Origin: Lamellibrachia satsuma
Lineage: Eukaryota > Annelida > Polychaeta > Sabellida > Siboglinidae
Direction of reading: 5' to 3'
Assembly: GCA_033239005.1 (NCBI GenBank)
Contig: BSQZ01000014.1
Location: 2,533,501 to 2,597,500 of the forward strand
DNA: 64,000 nucleotides
Position 1 is the stretch's first letter. Every line of letters begins with the position of its first letter. Below the pieces are notes generated by a model. It did no database searches. It was not told where the DNA came from and saw only the letters and a program-made list of their open reading frames with translations. Of this stretch, positions 10,987-23,600 are shown one piece after another. The translations under genes and the position numbers were made by a program.

Positions 10987-13900
10987 ATGGGCAAGACATT
11001 CGCGCGTTGTAGAACACAACGATTTGCATCAAAAGTCACACACAATCCAGCTATCAGTTGTTCGGACGACGCACAAGTGGCAGTATGCACAGATGAGGGT
11101 GTATATATTTTGGTAAAGTTATATTATACACCATGCGTCTTATTATCGCTCAGACCATGCCTTTTTGATTGTCTCATTAACATTGTGACACTGACTGGAC
11201 ATTGCTGCAATGCCACTGAAGCCATAGCACTTTTGTGCTGTTGTGAAAATATCAAGGTTGTCCTATTACATGGCTGTCTAATTGCAGAAATAGCAGGTGT
11301 TGGATGTTTTGGCCCATAACACCAATAGCCCATGGCCATGCTATGCCTATGGCATTGCCATTGGCCCATTTTTGTCCTATAACGCCATAGTCACATATTG
11401 GCTTGGCTGATCACATTAATGTCAGTCCCATCCCATTTAACTGGGAATGTAAAAGAACCATTGATGACGACATGCACCCTGGCATTTACCACCCTCAATG
11501 CCAACATAAAAAAGGTTGGCTTGATGTTCTGTAAAAGGCTGGCTAGTGAATGAGACCTTGAAACACCATACAATTGTAGTGGTCTAATGGTTAGAGCACC
11601 TGCCTGTCAATCGAGATGATGGTGGTTCGATTCCACCTCTGACAATTTCAAAGCTTGGCCAATTTCATTCACCCCACTTTGTCTGTGTCTTTCGGAAGAG
11701 ACACTAAAAGCTGTTGGTCCAAACTCCTGCATCAGCCCAAGATTGGACTGTTTGGAGTGTAATTACTTGAGACTTGAGAATAGAACATTGCAGAATGCTG
11801 GAAACAACTAGAACTAACAGGTTTGGCCCATGGGCCGCACCAACCATTTTCGCAACCAGTGAACCGTGAAGTGTTCTCGCACACATGGGCCGAATCAACC
11901 GTCTATGCACCAGTGTCATGGGCTCTGTGGACCTTATGTTACTTTCGTTATTTTTCGCTAATTTGACCGACTTGACTATTACTGGAAAATATTATATACT
12001 AAAGTATTAGCGTTTTTGGACAAAGATTCTAATTAATTAATTCTAACTGATCTTGAAAAACATACAGATGTCACTAAGGCCAAGGCAAATATAGCTTCAA
12101 TGCAAATAGTCCATTCCCATTCTACCGTGCTTTGGTGGAAGTCTAATAATGGTCCGTCCCAAGTAAGAATCATCTCCTCTTTCCCAAAACGCCTGCAACC
12201 TATACACATTAAAAGGGATGTGAAAAAAACATGCCACGTTCAAATTATGACATATTGAATTTGACAGATGATCCGGTGTGATCAGATCTATCCAAGCAAC
12301 AACATTGTGCTCCACACTAGCAGGATCGCTCCTAGTAGCAAGGTGAAGACATTTGATGTTGATGTACCGCGGCAGAAATTGGAACGTACGCTCCCAAAGA
12401 GTAAGAATCACTTTAAGTCATATCTCTTCTTCCCCTTGCTCCCTTGTGGGGTGGGGTCCAAGTCACTTGTGGGGTGAGGTCCAAGTCACTTGTGGGGTGG
12501 GGTCCAAGTCACTTGTGGGGTGGGGTCCAAGTCACTTGTGGGGTGGGGTCCAAGTCACTTGTGGGGTGGGGTCCAAGTCACTTGTGGGGTGAGGTCCATG
12601 TCACTTGTGGGGTGGGGTCCAAGTCACTTGTGGGGTGGGGTCCAAGTCACTTGACTGCTTCTTCCACTTTCATTGTTAATGTTCTCCATTTCTATGTCTT
12701 CTGCAGTGGTCTTCCACTCTTGGCTGTTCCTACCTGCCCTTTCAAGATCTCGTTTCACACAGTCTTTCCATCGCAGCTTTGGTCTTCTTCTTCTGCCACC
12801 CTCTTCTACTTTCCATGCTCTTTTTGACAGTCTGTCTTCACCCATTCTTTGCACATGTCCTGCCCATCTCATTCTGCTTCCGGCTACTTTCATCTTTAGG
12901 TGTTTTTTCATGCCAATCTCTTCTCTCAATTCTTTCATCTTCCTTCTATCTTCTTGGGTTACTATGCATATTCAGACCCAGTTGTTTTCTGCTATCTGCA
13001 TCTTCTCCTCCTGTCTCTCTGTCAGTGCCAGTGTCCCAACCTGTATATACAGGCTTGTACCACGCAGGCTTCCAACACTGTTCCTTTTAGTTGTTTCTTC
13101 AGTTTTCTGTCCCACATAACGCCTTCCACTCTCCTCCACTCTGCTGCTCCTGCTTGCACCCTCCTCTGTCCCACATAATGCCTTCCACTCTCCTCCATGC
13201 TGCTGCTCCTGCTTGCACCCTCCTCTGTCCCACATAATGCCTTCCACTCTCCTCCATGCTGCTGCTCCTGCTTGCACCCTCCTCTGTTCCACATAATGCC
13301 TTCCACTCTCCTCCATGCTGCTGCTCCTGCTTGCACCCTCCTCTGTTCCACATAATGCCTTCCACTCTCCTCCATGCTGCTGCTCCTGCTTGCACCCTCC
13401 TCTGTCCCACATAATGCCTTCCACTCTCCTCCATGCTGCTGCTCCTGCTTGCACCCTCCTCTGTTCCACATAATGCCTTCCACTCTCCTCCATGCTGCTG
13501 CTCCTGCTTGCACCCTCCTCTGTTCCACATAATGCCTTCCACTCTCCTCCACGCTGCTGCTCCTGCTTGCACCCTCCTCTGTCCCACATAATGCCTTCCA
13601 CTCTCCTCCACGCTGCTGCTCCTGCTTGCACCCTCCTCTGTCCCACATAATGCCTTCCACTCTCCTCCACGCTGCTGCTCCTGCTTGCACCCTCCTCTGT
13701 CCCACATAATGCCTTCCACTCTCCTCCACGCTGCTGCTCCTGCTTGCACCCTCCTCTGTCCCACATAATGCCTTCCACTCTCCTCCACGCTGCTGCTCCT
13801 GCTTGCACCCCTCCTCTGTTCCACATAATGCCTTCCACTCTCCTCCACGCTGCTGCCCTGCTTGCACCCTCCTCTGTCCCACATAATGCCTTCCACTCTC

Positions 13901-16900
13901 CTCCACGCTGCTGCTCCTGCTTGCACTCTCCTCTGTCCCACATAATGCCTTCCACTCTCCTCCACGCTGCTGCTCCTGCTTGCACCCTCCTCTGTTCCAC
14001 ATAATGCCTTCCACTCTCCTCCACGCTGCTGCTCCTGCTTGCACCCTCCTCTGTTCCACATAATGTCTTCCACTCTCCTCCACGCTGCTGCTCCTGCTTG
14101 CACTCTCCTCTGTCCCACATAATGTCTTCCACTCTCCTCCACGCTGCTGCTCCTGCTTGCACCCTCCTCTGTTCCACATAATGCCTTCCACTCTCCTCCA
14201 CGCTGCTGCTCCTGCTTGCTCTCTCCTCTGTATTTCCTTACTACTTCCTCCATCCTCACACACTGTACCGCCCAAGCAGGGCTGGGTCCAATTACACAAA
14301 ATTATATCAATTACAATTACAATTACATTAAATTTTTTATTTCAATTGCAGTCATAATTTTCCAAATCAATTACAATTACACTGTTTCAATTTCAATTAC
14401 AATTACATTATGCGGAACAAAATATATTCAGCATTTGTTAATTATGTATTTTTGCGCGTTTTGCTGAATTTCAATATTTTGTACACAATTGATCAACAAA
14501 TATAACGGTAATATTTGTACATTTTGTTGAATTGTGACTTTGAATTATACTAAATAAAAAGATAGCCGTTTAAAACATATTTTTATTATATAAAAATACA
14601 ATGCAGTATCCAGACATAATCCTACAGGACATATTCCAATGCAGACATTTATCCGTGCGCATTTCTTAAATTTTTCTTTGGAAAATACTAATAATAGGGT
14701 TTGATGTGTTTACTTTGAGGTTGTAGCTCCTGCTCTAAGCTGACTTTCTTAATTGGTCTGCCCTTTGCTTTGTGTGAGTTGGGAATGGGAAGAGAGGCCA
14801 TATAAATGGTCCTTGCCACCTGACCTGTCTCCAACCCACCACAACACAAGGGGTGTAATTAGCTTGCTAACTCTGCAATGTTTCACTGAATGTCTGTGCA
14901 TTGTTTATTGCTTCCTGGCTGTTACCAACTTACTGAAAAGGCTAATTGCTAAGGCTACCCACCACTAACACCGGGTGTAGGACAAAAACCACCCCGGACA
15001 AAAACCATCTGGACAAAAACCACCCGGACTAAAACCCCCCCAGACATAATCCCCCCTGGACTAAAACTACCCTGGACAAAAACCCCCTTTTTTATCTTTG
15101 AAATATTCTTTGAAAATTGTAACTATATCTTCTTATAATTTATGTATAGAAGTATAGAAAACAAGTGAAATATTAAATAATGAATGATGAGCCTTAACAA
15201 TGAAAGTTCCTTTGTCAACAATGAAAACATTGCAATTACATGAAACTGACATACATGTATAATTGTAATCCTTTGCATGACAAAAGAATTTTATCCTTTG
15301 TCAGGGAGAAGCCAACCTTTAATTGTAATCCAGGCAATCAGGCAATCAATGATAGAAGCCACTCTCTATTGATGAATGTAATCATGTACATGAATAAAGA
15401 AAATTTTTCCTTTGTCAGGGAGAAGCCAACCTTTAATTGTAATCCCAGCCAATCAGGCAATCAATGATAGAAGCCACTCTCTATTGATGAATGTAATCAT
15501 GTACATGAATAAAGAAAATTTTTCATTTGTCAGGGTGAAGCCATCTCAAAATTATTGCATTTATATGAAAGAAAGGTCTTAATTGTAATCAGGATAATCC
15601 TTTAATCAGTCCTGAGTTCCTATAAATATGGAAGTCATATCAGTCATATTATCACTTCTCAAAAGATATTATAAGCTACACAACTTTATTACTGAGATAC
15701 TAAATATTGAATACTATGGAGATCATCAAGAGCCACAAGGGTGGTTCAAAACTTCTATGTGGTGGTTATATGTATACCAAGAAAAAAAGATAGCAAGACA
15801 ACAATCCGTTGGGAATGCTCCCAATGAGTTTCAAAAACTGCAAGGGATCTCTCATTAGTGACTTACAGATCCAGACAACAATCCGACCTACTCCGCACAG
15901 CCATGACCCCAACCCATACACTACAGCTGCTACAAAGATCCGCTCAGTAATCAAAGAAGCAGCTGGCACTTCCAGGGGCACTCCTGCACAACTACTCGCG
16001 GACAACACAGCCGCTGAATCCCTAGAAGTCCGGGTGTCCATGGGTGCTCGCGAGTCCATCAAACGCTGTATACGCCATGAAAAGGCCAAAGCTTTTCCAA
16101 AAAGCCCAGCTGGCCTGCCTGGCCTCGTTATGCCCGACGAATGGTGCACCACTGGTACTGACAATGAACAATTTCTGATCCATGACAGCGGTCCAGATGC
16201 AGCTGATCGGATGCTGGTTTTCGCCTCTGATGCTGCATTGACACAGCTTGCGCGATCTGACACCTGGCATATGGATGGCACTTTTGATTCAGCACCTTCC
16301 ATCTTTCAACAACTCTACGTGATTCGCGCCCTCTCGGGAAAGTGCTATCAGCTGTGTTTACGCATTCCTATCCAGCAAGACTCAAGCCACATATGAAGAG
16401 CTCATCACAGCTGTACTGGAAAGGTGTAGTGATCTGGGTTTTCAGCCTGATCCAACAACGATCATCACTGACTTTGAACAGGCTACTATCAATGCAGTCA
16501 GCAGTACCCTTGGATCCGATGTTCAGAGCAGAGGTTGCTTTTATCATCTCACCCAGAGTACGTGGCGCAAGGTGCAGCAGCTTGGACTTGTGACACTGTA
16601 TCGCTCAGATGATGACGTGAAGCTGTTCTGCGGGATGCTCGACGGATTGGCATTCTTGCCTGTAGCTGATGTTCCAGAAGGACTGAAGTATCTCAAGGAA
16701 CACACACCTGAAGGTCTAGAACCTCTCATCGATTACTTTGATGCCACCTACATCTCGGGATCGTATCGCCGAATCCAGCGCCCAACTGGTCCAGATGGTA
16801 GCATTCCTCCAATGAAGATGCGCAGGATCGCACCAATGTTCCCACCTGAACTGTGGAACGTTCATGAGGTCACAATCAGCGGTGAATCTCGAACCAACAA

Positions 16901-19900
16901 CATGTGCAAGGCATGGAACAACTCCTTCCGATCACTTGTTGGGTGTTCACATCCCAGCATATGGCGTACCATTGACAATCTTCGTAAGGATCAGAATGAT
17001 GCTCGCGCCGCCATTCTTCTGGATTCCCGTGGACAGCCTCTCAAGAAGCGGGTACATCGATCCACAGTACAGCTCCAGCAGAGGCTTCACAACCTCTGTA
17101 CAGATATTCGCGATGTCCGCAAATCTGTTGAGGTTACCCTGAGGGGAATAGGACACTGTATCCGCTGGAAGTAATTTTCATAGACACTGTATCCGCTGGA
17201 AGTAATTTTCATAATATATGTTGACTTTTGATATGTGTACATGTATGAATGTGTATAATTGGTTGTAAAATTATGCTATATAAAATCACCCTCACTGTAT
17301 GAATGTGTATACTCATGATAATTGGTCGTATGATTCTAAATAAATACTCGCAAAAAACATGGGTGGTTTTTGTCCAGGGTAGTTATTGTCAGGGGGGATT
17401 ATGTCCGGGGGGGTTTTAGTCCGGATGGTTTTTGTCCAGGTGGTTTTCGTCCGGGGTGGTTTTTGTCCGTATACCACTAACACCACTGACCAGTACCCAC
17501 CAGACAGTGAATACTGAGACTTAAATATAAATATATAAGCAGGTGTTATTATTAGTCTTGATTTTCAACTCATGTGAGACTTAAATTATATTTTTATTGA
17601 CAATTCGTTCAGGTAGTTTGTGATATGAAACGTACTGTAATTGATTGTAATTGAAATAAAATTTCAATTATACAAAATATAACAATTACAATTACAGCAA
17701 CATTTTGAAACCATAATCAATTACAATTACAATTACACAATTTTGCTGTAATCAATTACAATTATAATTACAATTACATAATTGGACCCAGCCCTGCGCC
17801 CAAGTATACAAAACTGTTCACTTGTTTAATGGTCTTTCCGTCCCTTTCCATCAACTACTACATGCAAGTCCACCTCTTGTTCGCCTATCCACATTACTTC
17901 TCTCTTCTCCAGATTCATCCGGAGGCCATGTTTTCTAAAGGTGGTACTCCATTCTTGCAATGTTTTCTATAAATCATCTTTGTCATCAGCCAGCACTGGT
18001 AGGTCATCTGCATGGTAAACGGACATAACCCCACTGGACAAAACCCCACTCAGACATAACCCCACTGGACATAACCCCACTCGGACCAAACCCCACTCGG
18101 ACACAACCCCACTCAACCCCACTCAGACAAAACCCCTTTTGGCCTACTGCATATAAATTCAAAGACAACAATATTTGTTATTTTCTGTTTTATTAATGTC
18201 AATGTATCACCATACAACATTGAAAAATATGCAACTATGAAAACTACATTAAACTACTACCTCACATATTGTTATCATGAAAACTACATTAAACTACTTC
18301 CATCTCACACAGTGTCCAATGCCCCTCAGTGTATCGGGAATTGACTTGGTGCCATCACGACGGGCAGTACACAGATTGTGAAGCTTCGTCTGGAGCTGAA
18401 CTGTGTGGCGCCGCGTTCCCTTGACTGGTGGTTCACCATGCTAGTCATGTAGCATTATTATCCTCCTTGAACCATTTAACTCTGATGTAGCAGTCAGAAG
18501 AAACCAATTCTACTGACTTCCCTTAACTGCTGTCAGGGATGATCCCATTACGTACATCACCGAGTACAACAGAGAAACATCCACTTAATTTATGGCTATA
18601 TTAAACATCTAATAGGACCAAATTTACATTTGAAAACAATTCCTTTTGAAGTGCAAGCAGAAATATAGTTACTTCATTTCAAAATATTATTTATTTTTAC
18701 CTAATTTTTTAAATTTTCATTACTTCTAAAAAAATAAAAGTGGGGTTATGTCCGAGTGGGGTTTTGTCCAGTGGGGTTATGTCCGAGTGGGGTTTTGTCC
18801 TGGATTCCATCTGCATATAGTATCTTCTTAAGTTCTTCCTGTTCATATACCTTTCCACTGATCAGGTTCATCACCATAATGAAAAGCAGGGGACTCAAGG
18901 CACTTCCCTGTCTAAGTCCTACTCCCACTCCAAATTGTTCCGATGTTTCTCTTTCAGCTCTCACTACTGCTGTTGTCTCCTTGTACATTTCCTCAACCAT
19001 TCTGACCTCTGCCTCTCTAACCTCCATCCATCTCATGACTGCAAATGTAAGTTTTCTCGGCACGGTGTCGAATGCCTTTTCCAGATAGACAAAACCGAAT
19101 ACTACATCCTTTCTAAATTCTCTCCTCTTTTCAATAATTTGTCTGATGGTAAACAATCCATCATCCGTTCCTCTCCCTTTACTAAATCCCAGCTGATTCT
19201 CTCCGATTTTGCTCTCCACTATATCCACTATATGCCTCACCCTAGCATCCAGTATTCGTTCCATCAATTTTAGGACTTGGCTCAGTAATGTCATGGCTCT
19301 GTCTCCCACTTTAAGACATATCAATCTCCTTTATTCAGGTTTCATCCACATCAAGTTTTTTTATTGTCAGAGTTTAGTTATGGACTTCAGTTGCTTTTCT
19401 ATCCAATAAACATTTTCATCCAATGTTCAGGTTAAATTGTCTTTGCCTTCAGATAACTTGAGTATGTAGTGTTTTAGTTGCTGTTTTATAACAAGGTTCA
19501 ACAGTATTTCCTTCTGGTGGTTTGGGAGACAAGAACTTTGGTAGTAGTAATTTAATTGTAATTAGTAATAATAATAATAATAATTTGTTATATGGTACAT
19601 TCCTCACTGTGCACAACATTCATAAAATTAATGTTACAATAGAGCACAAAAGAACCAATATTAGTTCAATGTTTCTATAATATACTGAAATTCAGAGTTC
19701 TGGTGGACAGTTTATTATGCACAGAAACAGATTTTGTGAAATGCTTACAATACTTTCATGACCTTGAGTGACCTTTTGTCATGACCTTCAGTGAACAACC
19801 ACCAGCTGATGCTAGACAGAACAATTAGTCCGTTGATGCAGAGTAACCAGGTGATGACTGGCTTCAGAGCTGCAGCATGGTCACCAGGGGGCGCTGATGC

Positions 19901-20621
19901 ACTTGGACGGTAAGTATCTTTTTTATTCTTTGTATGAAGTACAACACTATTTATTTACTAATATTGTTCCAACATTCATGTTTATTATAGCAGGATAAAC
20001 TACTACTGGAACTGTGGTTGGTATAAAAAATTTCTAATTGAATAAATTTATAATTTTTCCAAAGTTGTTTTTCGAATATTTTCTTCTTGCTGAACCTGAG
20101 GTTTGCAGGGTTTATCAATAATCATTTATTGAATCATTTATCCATGCAATAAAACAATATCTATGCTGTATTTGTTGTGGCATTTATAAAGAAATCAACT
20201 ATTGTTTAATGATTACAGTAATTTAATACAAAAGTAGGTAAAATAGTTTATGTGAATTTTCAGCTGTATCATTGCATCACTAAGCTGTGATCACAGACTC
20301 TGCATCCACGAGTTACAACGGGACGGACAAGCCTGGATTAAGGTACACTGTTTTTTTAGTGTAAAATTCAGACTGTTTTCGGTTTTAATACCGGTATACA
20401 ATATGTGTGAAATGCAAACTGTTTTGCTTCCATGAATATGGGTTAAATGTTATAGCTAAATTTGACTTTGCTGGTTTAAAAAATACTTTTATTAATAAAA
20501 TTGTTAGTTTATGAACATGAATATTGGTTGAGCTTGGTAGCAGTGTAGTTAGACCATCAAACAAACTCCCCATTAAATGTAACGCCTTCAAAAGATGTTC
20601 AGGTGGTGTTGGAAGGGACCA

Positions 20622-20690
<69 letters not shown>

Positions 20691-23600
20691 CATGCGTGCG
20701 CGTGTATGCATGTGTGTGGTGTGGTGTGGTGTGGTGTGGTGTGGTGTGTGTGTTATATATTTTTATCCTATCATCATAATTTGTTATGTGATATGTTAGT
20801 TTTATTATGTACAGCACCAAAGACTATTGTCATATAAATGTGGTGCTATATAAATTAATAAACATTAAACATATTAGAGCGTAACACCTTTACTTGGTTG
20901 AGTCAGCCAGTGAGGAGTAGTCACTCTAAGTTATCATGGTCATGCAGCATATATTGTTCTCTCGTAGGTTGTTGAATTGTCTGAGCTATTCTATGAGCAT
21001 GTGAAAGAAGAAAGTTTCCGTCTGGCCAAAGAGCGAATTGACCAAGTGACCGGGGAACACAGTGGACTAATGGAAAAGTTGAAGTGGCAGACATATTGTC
21101 TCGCAGCTGTTGGTGAGTTCGTCAATCCAAACACAGCAATTTTCATTATAAGTACTGGGCACAGTCATGTTATTAAGGAGTGCAAACTTTTGTTAAAACC
21201 ACAGAAAGAAATTACTTTAATTGATAAATAAAGTATAAATAGCTTTGCATTATATATACACACTTACATCCAATGGTAAGACATTAGCAAGAATTTTGCA
21301 AGTAATGCATTTCTAAACTATCCTGTTCGCATCATGAAATTCTCGGTTCACACTGTATGTTTATTCCTTAACCTGAAGACACATAAACGTGTTCACAAAA
21401 GAATATGTGGACAGTTGTATTTATCGTACAATTAGAAGACCAGTTTAATGTTCTTGTTATTTGGTGTGGTTTGCGTATTTAGTGTGTGCTACATTCATGT
21501 TAACTATGCAGTAATATGATATCTAAATAAACAAAATATTATTCTGTTTCTTCATTGCAGCAATGTCATGGTCTCCTGTCTTCACAGAGTCCCCTGGTCA
21601 AGAGGTAATGCTGAAATCCTGTTGGTTCCACTTTAGATTGTGTCAAAACATTTTGGATAAAGTAGTAAATTCAGAGAAAAATTACACATTGATATTTCTA
21701 TGTATTATCTGTAATTGCGGAATTACAAAGTACCTGAAAAAATTTGGCATGACAAAGATTTTTAAACAGTGAGGTAGATTTAGTATGTATACACATATAT
21801 CATGTTTCACGTGAACAATACTGTGCTGTCAAACTATGTCTGGATTAATTAATAATAAATTCATAACTAAAAAGACATTTTGAAGGCAGATCTTAAAGAA
21901 TGCCCAGGATACTGCACTATCATTTACACTTATTTGATTGCCTTGAAGATTAATAAGTAGTAATTCAATGTGTGAAACATAATTAGAACATAAAACTTAT
22001 TATGATGCCATACAAATATTTTTCACTCATTAGAAGTAATATTGAAATGAGTCATTTAGGGATCAGTTAATTGCACCACAAACATTTCCCAGTATGAAAC
22101 GACTGTACCTACACATGACTTTGTTACTAGACGATAGACAGAAAGAAGGAGTCCACTGCAGATGAGTGCAGCAGGTTTGCCATTCTGGCTGTAGCTATGA
22201 AGAGCGGCCATATCGTGTTGTGGAAAGTAAAATTTCCTGTCACGTCTGAGTACGTATAAGCAAGAAGTTCCACATAGTTTTGTAAAAGGCATGGTAGCTC
22301 AGTGGTAGGTGCTCAGTTGAGAAGACAGAGGTTGGGGTTTTTGAAACCTGGACAATTTGCCTCCATTTTACCTCAGTTGATTTAAGTGTATAAACAAAAC
22401 GTGGGAATTCTGTCACATCTAAGAGTATGTCTCTTGCACATAGGACCAATTTATGTATACAAGTCAGTATACATTTTGACTAAATTTTTAGTATTAGTGA
22501 TACTGTTACCTCCCTACGTAATACTGCTATCTCCCTATGTAATACTGTTATCTCCCTATGTAATACTGTTATCTCCTTACGTAATACTGTTATCTCCCTA
22601 TGTAATACTGTTATCTCCCTACGTAATACTGCTATCTCCCTGTGTAATACTGTTATCTCCCTACATAATACTGTTATCTCCCTATGTAATACTGTTATCT
22701 CCCTATGTAATATTTATCTATATCTTGTGTGTTTGACAGAAGTTGTCACGTTGAGCATGTCATGGACACAGGCAGTGACGTCCCCACAACTCTGTGTTGG
22801 GCCAGGCTTGACAGTGATGCGGGTATGTAACAAAATTGTCTTTAGCATTCATTTCATCTTCTTGCATTGCTATTCATTCCTCTGCATCAGTCACACATAT
22901 AATGTGAGTATAGTATATTTTTGAGTTGGGTGTATTCACGCCATTATTGGGTTACAGAGAGAGACCATCACTAGTTCAGGTTATACTATTGAGACCTTTT
23001 ACATCCCCTGGTATAGGGGTATCATCCACTCATCCACAACAGCCTGCGTTTGAACCCAGTACCTCATGAGACAAGCACCCAATCATTGAGCCACGACACC
23101 AGTTCTTCAAGGGACCAGGAGTTCATTGAGCCACTGCACCAGTTCTTCAGGGGACCAGGGGTTCATTGAGCCACTGCACCAGTTCTTCAGGGGACCAGGG
23201 GTTCATTGAGCCACTTTTTCAGGGGTTCATTGAGCCACTTTTTCAAGTCAGAAGCCCTGAGTTAAAGTCCAGGGGTTCATTGAGCCACTGCACCAGTTCT
23301 TCAGGGGACCAGGGGTTCATTGAGCCACTGCACCAGTTCTTCAGGGGACCAGGGGTTCATTGAGCCACTGCACCAGTTCTTCAGGGGACCAGGGATTCAG
23401 GTGGACTCACACAACCTATAGTTTCAATTACAAGAACACAATGTGGATTCTGCATTAGACTTTTTTTCAAGTCAGAAGCCCTGAGTTAAAGTCCACTTAG
23501 AGCTTGTGCTAGTTGTTACCAATTCAGTATGTTGACTCAAGTGAGACTGTCTGGGCTACAATTGTTTGATACTGTACCAGTTTGCAGTCTAGTTGGAAAC

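Larger units (their letters stand above)
14277..17796. mobile_element. hAT-like element (about 1.0 kb) interrupted by a Mutator-like element
   Basis: The left end CAGGGCTGGGTCCAATTA and right end TAATTGGACCCAGCCCTG are perfect inverted repeats. The octamer CGCCCAAG flanks both sides (14269-14276 and 17797-17804), an exact 8-bp target duplication diagnostic of hAT-type insertion. Both subterminal regions are packed with ATTACAATTAC units in inverted orientation. Without the 2.5-kb inner insertion, the element is about 1.0 kb and non-coding. It splits the LINE codons between FVYLG and GTVCEDG. Confidence 0.9.
12640..19314 (-). mobile_element. 5'-truncated non-LTR retrotransposon (LINE) ORF2, multiply interrupted
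   Basis: Minus-strand fragments join into one reverse transcriptase. The 19314-18817 part carries [16 protein letters not shown] and [13 protein letters not shown], ending at YAD. The 18004-17805 part resumes with [15 protein letters not shown] and ends FVYLG. The 14268-12640 part continues with [12 protein letters not shown], then an expanded [13 protein letters not shown] module, then [16 protein letters not shown] and the C-terminal [17 protein letters not shown]. Two DNA transposons interrupt it (18014-18807 and 14277-17796), there is a stop after DDKDDL, and the N-terminal endonuclease is missing, so it is dead. It lies antisense in GTF3C4 intron 2. Clade is uncertain (RTE-like in flavour). 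Confidence 0.88.

Noticed and set aside
11575..11650. Functional tRNA gene
   Set aside because: Both A- and B-box are present, but the acceptor stem does not close and a SINE body follows.
12972..14299. Three overlapping minus-strand open frames of 386-425 codons
   Set aside because: All lie on the 59-bp minisatellite; a period not divisible by three keeps every frame open. They are not genes.
20385..20837. Cys-Val and His-Thr rich frames
   Set aside because: Translation of a TG microsatellite in GTF3C4 intron 4.
22287..22370. tRNA-like gene (GGTAGCTCAGTGGTAGG)
   Set aside because: The A-box is good but the B-box position reads GGTTGGGGTTT and no cloverleaf closes; at best a decayed SINE head.
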